Shown here: piece after piece, positions 57,252 through 64,000 of the stretch
Position numbering within the stretch: the stretch's first letter is position 1
Layout of the letters: every line of letters begins with the position of its first letter
Origin: Ornithodoros turicata
Taxonomy: Eukaryota > Arthropoda > Arachnida > Ixodida > Argasidae
DNA length: 64,000 bases
NCBI RefSeq assembly: GCF_037126465.1
Contig: NC_088209.1
Location: 25,301,146 to 25,365,145, forward strand
Direction: 5' to 3'
Position numbers and translations under genes: made by a program
Notes under the pieces: model-generated
What the model saw: only the letters and a program-made list of their open reading frames with translations
The model's database searches: none
What the model was told of the DNA's origin: nothing

Positions 57252-57556
57252 CAGCGGCATGGCCGAGTGGGCTAAGGCGTCCGCTCGTTGGTGGTAACCA
57301 AGGTCGTGCTGTAGACTGGGAAGTGGTGGGTTCGAATCCTACCGCCGGCTGTGCTGTCCCTGGTTTTCCCTGGGTTTTCCGAAGACTTTCCAGACGAATG
57401 TCGGCACAGCTCCCCCTGAAGTCGGCCCAGGACGCATACTAATCCCCCTGTCCCCCACTCCTTTCTGCTGTCCTCTCTCCGTCTGTCCACATCTGTACGT
57501 CGCTCATAGCCACAGTTGCTTCGCGGCGCAAACACGCAATAAAAAAAAATCAAAAC
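57252..57556 (+). mobile_element. SINE S1, complete reference copy with target duplication
   Basis: A box GGCATGGCCGAGTGGGCTAA, B box GGGTTCGAATCCT, then GCCGGCTGTGCTGTCC, TTTCCAGACGAATGTCGGC, CCCAGGACGCATACTAATC, GCTCATAGCCACAGTTGCTT and an A9 tail. AGTCTCCRTAT lies at 57241-57251 and 57557-57567, a probable 11-bp target duplication with one change. The head is closest to a class II (Ser/Leu) tRNA. Confidence 0.93.
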
Positions 57557-57567
57557 AGTCTCCATAT

Positions 57568-58334
57568 TTTTATCTGTCAATCAATTAACCAACCAAATAA
57601 TCATTGCCGTTTTTAGAAGTGGGCTTGTTTCTCCCTTTAAAGTGCAAAAACAAAAATAATATAAGGCAGTAAGATTAGAATGAATGCTTATTCTTCATCA
57701 TCGTTAACATCAGGGGGAACTATAACAATCCATATTGTGCAGCAAAATAACACGCGAACCAATAAGAAAATTGTTTTCTGTATTTTTTTTTGTTCTCGCT
57801 TGTGTGGGTTCGGCTGGGATGGAAACATAGTATACTGTCACAGTACAGTATACAGTGACTTATAAATACGACTCTCCCGGGAGTCGCTTGATCCGTATTA
57901 ATGAAAAAGAAATACGAGGAAGGGTGACACTGTGGATAGGTCTTCCGGGATTAGTTATAGATAGAACACGATAAACCGTCCGGCTATTGATGAATTCGGA
58001 TTTATTTGAAAGCTTCTGGTGCTTGAGAAGAAACGGCCGTTAGCTAAAACGTAGTTAAAAACCAAATACTAACTTAGCGTAGGATAAACAAGTATGACAA
58101 TACTATACCCATCTCTGACTTTCCATATTTCTTTCTGGAAAACTTCGATATTCACTCAAAAATCCATCGGTTAAGTACTCATTGAATTTCCTGGCATGAA
58201 ACGTCGAAGTCTTGGAAGTTTTCTGGTACGGTACTTTACACGCATTGTTCCACGTCGCGACAAAACTTTGACTACTGGAGAGGCACTGCATTGTTGCCCG
58301 ATCGGCGTGCCCGTCCCGACGCGTGTATTCTAAA
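57568..58334. other. Unassigned; one short palindrome
   Basis: GTATACTGT/ACAGTATAC flanks TCACAG-like DNA at about 57830-57853. No gene. Confidence 0.35.
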
Positions 58335-58390
58335 AACAGATGTTGGGGGTGGTGGTGGAACTGCTTGCCGTAATGTGCCACGCTCAAGCG
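58335..58390 (-). mobile_element. SINE S3 tail, minus, preceded by an M1-type tip
   Basis: ATTCTAAAAACAGATG (58329 on), an M1-like tip, then GGGGGTGGTGGTGG and CTGCTTGCCGTAATG, the reverse of the S3 tail. Ends where an S2 copy in the other orientation begins. Confidence 0.6.
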
Positions 58391-58625
58391 GGCAAACTGG
58401 GAGGTACCCGCGTTCGAATCCCGGTGCAGGCTGTGCTGTCTGGGGTTTTTCCTGGGTTTTCCTCAGACGCTTTCAGACATACGTCGGCACAGTTCACTTA
58501 GAAGGCGGCCCAGGACGCACATTCCCCCAGGGCGTCTGTCGTGACGTTGTCCACCTCTGTGAGGCCGGCAAAGGCGAGCCCTACCCTGGAACGACCACCA
58601 CCACCACTGGGCAACGTCACAACCA
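58391..58625 (+). mobile_element. SINE S2, head partly missing
   Basis: ACTGGGAGGTACCCGCGTTC, B box CGTTCGAATCCCGG, GCTGTGCTGTCTGGGG, CGGCACAGTTCACTTAGAAG, CCTCTGTGAGGCCGG and a (CAC)n tail. Confidence 0.8.
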
Positions 58626-58680
58626 GCGCACGACACGCTGACGGCCTCCCTTTGCATAGAATGATGGAAACCGCGCGGCC

Positions 58681-58815
58681 TTTTTATGGCAATTAACATG
58701 AACGCATAAGTGTCACAAAAAGCACCCCGTTTTTAACCAATCAGGGAGCAGAACGACGTCATTCGGGATTGTGGTTGGCTGAGACCGTGCTGTGTGGTGA
58801 GGTTCTGGTGAAGTT
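58681..58815. mobile_element. MITE M1, right half, diverged
   Basis: CATAAGTGTCACAAAAAGC, CCGTTTTTAACCAATCAGGG, GTGGTTGGCTGAGACCGTGC, GTGGTGAGGTTCTGG. Confidence 0.65.
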
Positions 58816-58829
58816 CTACCACCAGTTCC

Positions 58830-58985
58830 CCTCCCTCCCCGTCGTTTATAGGGACGGTGTGATGACGGGGATTCGAATCCGCGCGCCGGCCGTTCTGTTT
58901 TCCCTGTCTTTTCCTCAGACACTTTAGGACAAATGTCGGCACAGTTCCGTGTGAAGTCGGCCAAGGACGCATGATCCCCCCTGCG
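58830..58985 (+). mobile_element. SINE S3/S2-type body fragment
   Basis: GGATTCGAATCCGCGCGCC (B box), CTTTTCCTCAGACACTTTAG, ACAAATGTCGGCACAG and GTCGGCCAAGGACGCATGAT. Ends before the distinguishing tail. Confidence 0.65.
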
Positions 58986-59057
58986 ATAGACCACCATCTG
59001 TATTTAGAATCAGTGGAAAATTTTGCAGACTTACCCCTTTTTGGGACCGTTTTGATT

Positions 59058-59160
59058 AATGTTTATTGGTACAAAAAGGCCTACGCAGGGCTCTCTCCTG
59101 AAACCGCAAGTGATAAATATCATTCGGCGGCGTAGTTGGCACAGAGCGTGCGCATAACCA
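59058..59160. mobile_element. MITE M2, diverged fragment
   Basis: GTACAAAAAGGCCTACGC, TCTCTCCTGAAACCGCAAG and GTTGGCACAGAGCGTGC match the M2 right arm. Confidence 0.5.
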
Positions 59161-59207
59161 AAGCCTCCTATATACTACTAGTATATATAGGCTATATATA
59201 GACTAGG

Positions 59208-59335
59208 CTAGGGCATAATTGTCACAAAAGCGTGTGCGCCTCCCGTTTTCAACAAATCAGCGGGGAGAACGGTGTCATTTGGGATGATCGTGTGGCTACG
59301 AGCGTGTGGTGCGGTGAAGCTCTGTTTTAAGGGTG
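59208..59335. mobile_element. MITE M1, right half
   Basis: AATTGTCACAAAAGCGTGTG, CCCGTTTTCAACAAATCAGC, GGTGAAGCTCTGTTTTAAGG with GTG before TA. Confidence 0.75.
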
Positions 59336-59397
59336 TACATGCTATGCCCCTGTATACAAACATCGTCGTGAACAAAGGCGCCCTGTTCATTGTTATA

Positions 59398-59574
59398 CAG
59401 TCGACGCTCGATTTATGAACGGTTGACGTGCTCGTAAAAATCGTTTCTATAAATCGAGTGGTTCAGAAAACGACGTTTAGAATGAGGAAGGGGACGCGTT
59501 TTGTTCCAGAGGGCACCGTTCATAAAAGGGAATTTAACATTACACATTATTACACAACATTTATTTAAATTTAA
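59398..59574 (+). mobile_element. Pogo/Tigger-like left end, truncated
   Basis: CAGTCGACGCTCGATTTATG follows TA (59396-59397). CAGT ends with a CTCGATTTA word are typical of pogo/Tigger terminal repeats. TCTATAAATCGAGTGG lies inverted 50 bp inside. The body is cut off by element Q2. Confidence 0.5.
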
Positions 59575-60213
59575 CACACATTATTTAAATAAAGATTCAA
59601 ATGAGTTTCGTAAAAAAACATAGCTTCTAAAGCAGGGCGCTGTCGGCATTAAGATGGATGCTTGCCCTTTTGGGACGTTCAGTGGACAGCTTTTAGAGGA
59701 AAATCCGCCACCGAAGCGGGTCGTTTGTTGCAGTAATTAGTTGGTTTCGGTTTACATATTTTGTCGCGACTGGTCGCGGTGAAGCGCAAAAGGACGTAAC
59801 TCATTGGTGCAATTGATTGGTGTAAGGTCATAACTCATTGGTGGATAAGGGAGTGGAAGAGCGTCGTTTTGCGCTTCACCGCAACCAGCCGCGACGACAA
59901 TATGTAAACCGAAACCAATTAATTACTGCTACAAATGACCCGATTCGGCGGCAGATTTTTCTCTAAAAGGTATCCACGGAAGCTCCCAAACGCGGTAGTC
60001 CACATTTTAATGCAGACAGCGCCCTAGTTATGTTTTTTCTTTTACGAAACTCATTTGAATTTTGTTTTTAAATAATGAGCGCCTCCCACTCATTCACACG
60101 GTACGGTGCTTGTAGGTGGTATCGGACAGATACTTGTAAAAAAGAAAGTTCTTGGATTGGTGCACCGGTTCGCGAATTATTTAGCCCGGTAATTTAGCTG
60201 AGACACCCTGTAT
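59575..60213. mobile_element. Element Q2: older, truncated relative of Q1
   Basis: Same order of blocks as Q1 (GAGTTTCGTAAAAAA, AAGCAGGGCGCTGTCGG, CGAAGCGGGTC, GGTTTCGGTTTAC) and a right end GAGACACCCTGTAT. The two arms differ at many positions and the outer quarter of the left arm is gone. The central loop differs from that of Q1. Confidence 0.85.
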
Positions 60214-60716
60214 GAACAGGCTGATGTGAAAGCACCTAGACACACAACATCTCTACTAACACACAGGGGGGAAACGAGTGGCCTTTGAAGAAACGATTAA
60301 GAAGATTGCATGTAAAGTACCCTTATCTTTTTTCCAAGCGGAGAAAAAAAAAATATGCATCCGCCATTAACGACCTACTTGTTGCCAGCCGCGAGGTCAA
60401 TGTCGCCGTTATGCACGGCAGGAAACAAATTGCTCTCAAAGAAGGCGCTGGAAACTGTGCAGGCGAGGTGGTCTAGATATTGTAGTGCTATCTGATATGC
60501 ACGTTGGGTTCGCGAAACGAATGCAAATGATCTATAAAGTTTGACTTTAAAGTGATTAACATTCCGGAGAAGCCGGAATCGGGGAAGGGCATGCGTGTTC
60601 CCCGCGATAATGTGTCGGCGAGAAAAATTGACAAAGCTGTCGAGATTAAAACACGCACAAAAAAGTTGCTCGGAAGTCTGCATTAGATGGTCAGCTAAGT
60701 TACAACTTGGCATTGA
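60214..60716. other. No recognisable feature
   Basis: A 63-codon basic ORF (60285-60476) and a 123-codon minus ORF have no motif. It may include decayed upstream LINE-C sequence. Confidence 0.35.
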
Positions 60717-61327
60717 ATGGGATGCTCCTTTTCTAAGCATGAGCATATAATGTGCTCAGCGGTATATATGACGAGTAATGATTTCAAAGGATTCCCAGTA
60801 AGAGTTCCCTCGCCAAATTGTAGCGAATGGGACGCCATAGAGACTGCACACGTCATTCATGTCTGTACTAAATACAGAGACCAACGTCGTATCTTAGAAT
60901 CGTCGCTGGCCCACCTGGATAAACGCCTTTTCAGCACCGAAAAAGTTCTTGGGTCCTCGCCTGTGGGTCACCAAGTGTGGGTCCCCAAGTCACCATTGCA
61001 TGCAGTCGTGCAATTATCGAACTTCTTCATTGACCTTCTCGACACCCTCTGTAGTCTCCGTGTTTGTCAGCTACTGTCCTGAGGACAGGGTGCATTGTGC
61101 AGTGCGTTGAGGGCCCATTGTATTTAGTCTATGGACTTTTGAACTATTGTCTCGTTAACCGGACTCTTAGTTGACCCCTGCCTGTTTTGTTATGTCTCTC
61201 GGACCTGTCGGGGTTGCATTTGCTTTGTTTTTCGACTTTCTCTTCTACTTACGTGTTATGGAGTAGCCGGTCCCTGTCTGGGGTCGCTTCTTCATATTTT
61301 TCTTTTTTGTTCAATCAATCAATCAAT
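60717..61327 (+). pseudogene. LINE-C: C-terminal end and 3' UTR of a Jockey/I-type LINE
   Basis: The ORF 60717-61082 contains, in order, SPNCSEWDAIETAHVIHVC, a cysteine/histidine pattern, then YRDQRRILESSLAHLDKRLF and STEKVLGSSP. This is the familiar C-terminal layout of Jockey/I/R1-group polyproteins: ETxxHVxxxC..Y..QR..L, then a LD.R.FS..KVLG block. After the stop, a T-rich 3' UTR ends in a (TCAA)n tail at about 61311-61327. Everything upstream is lost, so this is a 5'-truncated dead copy. Confidence 0.75.
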
Positions 61328-62990
61328 GGCCCGTACGCTGTTTTAGTACACCGCACTCCGACCACCCAAACTCTTTCCGCAAGCACAAAGAGGTAGTCTG
61401 CTACTGGGTCGCACGGGATAGATAGCACAAATGTAATAACTTATAAGACGCTACTAGGCGAGGTGCACGAATTTTTTTTTTCGAAATATTTGATGTCATT
61501 TTGTATTTCGTCCTACTGTCGATCTCATATATAGCTGAGTTGAACCATTTGCTGCGTCGCCGCCACGTTTAATCTCGAACACGTCAAACTCCTGCGAGAT
61601 GCTCTCGCGAAAGCCTGCGGTGTAAACGCACTGTGTTCCAGATAAATAGTGTACGCTACCCCGGCGCATGTGCGATGGTGCGAACACTATCTTGTAACCT
61701 ACGCAAAGCAATGACCTACATAAGGTATAGCGTGGTGGTTCTGCGCACTACGCGAAGACTGCAGAAGTAACAACGCTATCCCTTACGTACGCAAAGGCGT
61801 TAGCCCGTACGATGCACTAAAACTGCCTGTTGAAGCAATGGTGTACGGGCCTCCTTCTTGCTTCTTAGCACCATTTTTGCTCTAACATCAATAACATTAT
61901 ATGTTATGCAACCAGAATAGATACAGGACCGTTCTTTTTCTCTGCATCCTCGTTCACACATAATACTAGACAAAGGTACGCAACTTGAAATGGCACCGAC
62001 CTGCTTTCCGAATAGCTTCCACTTATCAGTAATTACGTCAGTCTCTTTTTTTTTCTTCCACTTGCTCCTGAAAAGTGTTTCGTCTTTCATAAGAGGAGCA
62101 CGCGTTCTCATGCACCGACCCACCTCAGTGCCGCCGTTCTTTTGTTAATGATGCTCGGCGCTCGGAATGAGAAGTTTGTAATTACGGGTATAGTGAAGAA
62201 TTGCCGTGAGTTCACAACCTCTTTTAAAGCAATCAACGCTACCAACTGGAGCGCATAGATTGTAAGCTGAGTAAAGGCCACTATTGCTTAAGCTGTGTGC
62301 ATAAACACGGAGCTTGTGTACGATTGTATACGGTGTAAGGTCTCCTTCCTTCTGTTGGGGAATTTAGCCCGGTTTAACGAAGCGCGTCACGCGGTCGCTC
62401 GAGGCTGTTACAAAATGCACGTAATTCACTGCCATGTTTTGGCCATGTCTGCCTATAGGTGGCGTGCACGTGACGTCACACCATAGCTTTACACGTGCTT
62501 TTTCCCTCTTTCTGGAGAACCGGCGCACCCTATCGCACCCCACCTACAGGGCTGACTGGCAATGGCAAGTTTGGATGTTTCATATTAGAAGGCGGTGGTT
62601 CTCCGCAGAAAGATATGCGAACTTCTGGCCTTTTCACAGCTGGACGCCAATTACAATACACTTCATCTAATACATTTGGCGTGCCATATTAGATACACTG
62701 CTGTCGTGACAGAAACACATTGCTAGACTGACAGCAAGGGGTTATTGCAGCCAGTGGGAATATCGCGGGCGCCAGGTGGGGTAGCGGAGCGAGATACGGG
62801 TTGGCTATTCAGCAGCAGGGTCCGCTTGCACAAACGTTGAGGCTATTCCTCTGTGCTCCGTAGCTCCGGTAGTGCTTTTTGCACACGGTACTGTCCTTGT
62901 TGAATCTCTTTCTTCTAGCACTGGCAAGGCTACGGAGTACACCACTGTGGAATAGCCTCAACGTTTGTGCTAGCGGGCCTAGATTGCAGG
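61328..62990. other. Unassigned
   Basis: TGACGTCA at 62471-62478 within CACGTGACGTCAC. ORFs up to 107 codons on both strands have no motif. The hairpin at 62828-62970 is separate. Confidence 0.35.
62828..62970. repeat. Hairpin, two matched blocks
   Basis: 62828-62849 and 62949-62970 are exactly inverted (22 bp, GCACAAACGTTGAGGCTATT and on). CTCCGTAGC (62856-62864) pairs with GCTACGGAG (62929-62937). The loop is about 64 nt. Confidence 0.8.
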
Positions 62991-62999
62991 AATTCTCCG

Positions 63000-63890
63000 T
63001 GTGGTTTGTCCTGACTGCGTGGGGTCCTAGCTGAGTCAAGGGCTAAGCTTCTGTGTGCCTGGGCACGTTTGACTTCGAATAGGCATGGGCGTGTCTCGAC
63101 CGGCAGAGCCTCACCTGGTAATTATAAAAACTAGAGACGCACCGCTAGATATTATCCCCTTTAGTGACACGTGTTGGTTCTTCTCGAATATCAGTTTGTT
63201 GGTCTACCATGTACTTACACATCTTGCAATATCCACTCTACATCTGACTCTAAGTTGTCCTGCCGCATGCGGAGCATTGCTGAAGCCTAGCGTGTCTAAG
63301 TTATTGGCCAAGTCAACAGCCTGTTCCGCTCCCCATTGGACACTTTCAGTATACGCCCGTCTAGGCTGTCTGTTAGTGCCGGAGCTAAAGAGCACCAGCT
63401 CGCAGCTTAGTGGTTAGCATCCTGGTCATGTTACGTCGAGACTGGAAGGTACCCAGGTTCGAAACCCGGTGCCGGCTGTGCTGTCTGGGTTCTTCCTGGG
63501 TTTTCCTCAGACGCTCTCAGTTCCCTTAGAAGTCGGCCCAGGACATACATTCTCCCAGTGCCCACCTCTGTGAGGCCAACAACGGCGAGACCTTTCACCA
63601 GCACCAACACCAACACCACCACCTCGGGCTAAAGAGCCGTTTATGACCAGAGCGCGTAGCCAGGACGTGATGGGCGACAGCTATGCCATTTCACACGGGT
63701 GTTTACGGATGGCTCTTGCACGCGAAACAGCTCGAACGGCTACTGTATTGACACAGTAATCTCAGGTCTCCATTACCACACAAGACGTCGTCAACATGTG
63801 GACCGAAATTGTGCCATACTATTTGCCTTGCGAAAAGGCAGGATCATTCGGTGCTGCGGGTATTTTACACAGACTGCATTACACTAATGT
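63000..63890 (+). pseudogene. LINE-D: RT C-terminus and RNase H fragments, split by a SINE
   Basis: 63030-63170 reads GMGVSRPAEPHLVIIKTRDAP followed by LDIIPF (first 20 residues compared), the connection between reverse transcriptase and RNase H in I/R1-type LINEs (CLGxPRxA...xxETRxxPL). After the SINE at 63394-63627 the frame 63699-63887 carries HFTRVFTDGSCTRNSSNG, the first RNase H motif (TDGS). The SINE and several stops make it inactive. The RNase H call rests on one motif. Confidence 0.6.
63394..63627 (+). mobile_element. SINE S2, complete copy with 10-bp target duplication
   Basis: tRNA-like head GCAGCTTAGTGGTTAGCATC and B box AGGTTCGAAACCCGG, then GCCGGCTGTGCTGTCTGG, GTCGGCCCAGGACATACAT, CCCACCTCTGTGAGGCC and a (CAC/CAA)n tail ending ACCACCACCTCGG. 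GCTAAAGAGC at 63384-63393 and 63628-63637 is the target duplication. Reference copy for S2; note that the tail is ACC-rich and not poly(A). Confidence 0.93.
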
Positions 63891-64000
63891 ACTTACACTA
63901 CAACGTGCGTACAATAAGGATCTTCTGTGGACCCCGTTGGCTTAGTAGTTATTGATACCCTGGAAGATAGCCAGAAAACAAGGAAAAATGAGGAGCATCG

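Overview
The window is eukaryotic and looks like intergenic, transposon-dominated DNA of an arachnid, most likely a tick. There is no operon structure and there are no closely spaced long ORFs. Almost every ORF is under 150 codons, overlaps ORFs on the other strand and matches no family I recognise. The sequence is instead full of tRNA-derived SINEs, 5'-truncated LINEs, long-TIR MITEs and microsatellites. The taxon is inferred from repeat style (one SINE resembles the tRNA-derived SINEs described in ticks, such as Ruka) and not from a marker gene. I find no intact protein-coding gene.

Layout. 1-1921: 5'-truncated, frameshifted LINE (endonuclease + reverse transcriptase) on the minus strand, running off the left edge. 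2-9 kb: LINE 3' ends, a 46-bp-arm hairpin, SINEs and the first MITE insertions. 9.9-10.5 kb: two adjacent MITEs. 11.6-14.5 kb: an inverted dimer and a TIR element sharing one module, then a Harbinger-like remnant with a Myb-like start. 16.7-21.1 kb: dispersed palindromic repeats, a full SINE, MITEs and a two-level nested insertion with a 10-bp target duplication. 23.4-30 kb: a hairpin element inserted into another repeat, several TIR elements, a tRNA-like sequence. 34.6-37.2 kb: SINE/MITE mosaic. 37.3-42.5 kb: a CCAATATTGG-rich, partly 51-bp-periodic minisatellite carrying a degenerate L1/Tx1-type LINE and a 2.2-kb terminal-repeat element. 45-52 kb: more SINE/MITE mosaics. 52.9-53.7 kb: an 803-bp almost perfect palindrome, with an older relative at 59.6-60.2 kb. 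60.7-63.9 kb: two LINE remnants on the plus strand, one split by a SINE with a clean target duplication.

Relationships. Four otherwise different TIR families (called M1, M3, M4, M5 here) share the outer end CACTCTWA and usually sit in TA dinucleotides, suggesting one transposase mobilised them all; no transposase gene is visible in the window. Three copies of M1 lie inside copies of one SINE, so the empty site can be read directly; two of them give an exact 2-bp target duplication. At five places the (CAC)n 3' tail of a SINE is joined directly to an M1-type terminus, which points to a chimeric SINE-MITE lineage. Family names (S1-S4, M1-M5, P, Q, R, H, Z, K, T, U) are labels made up for this window; none was checked against a repeat library.
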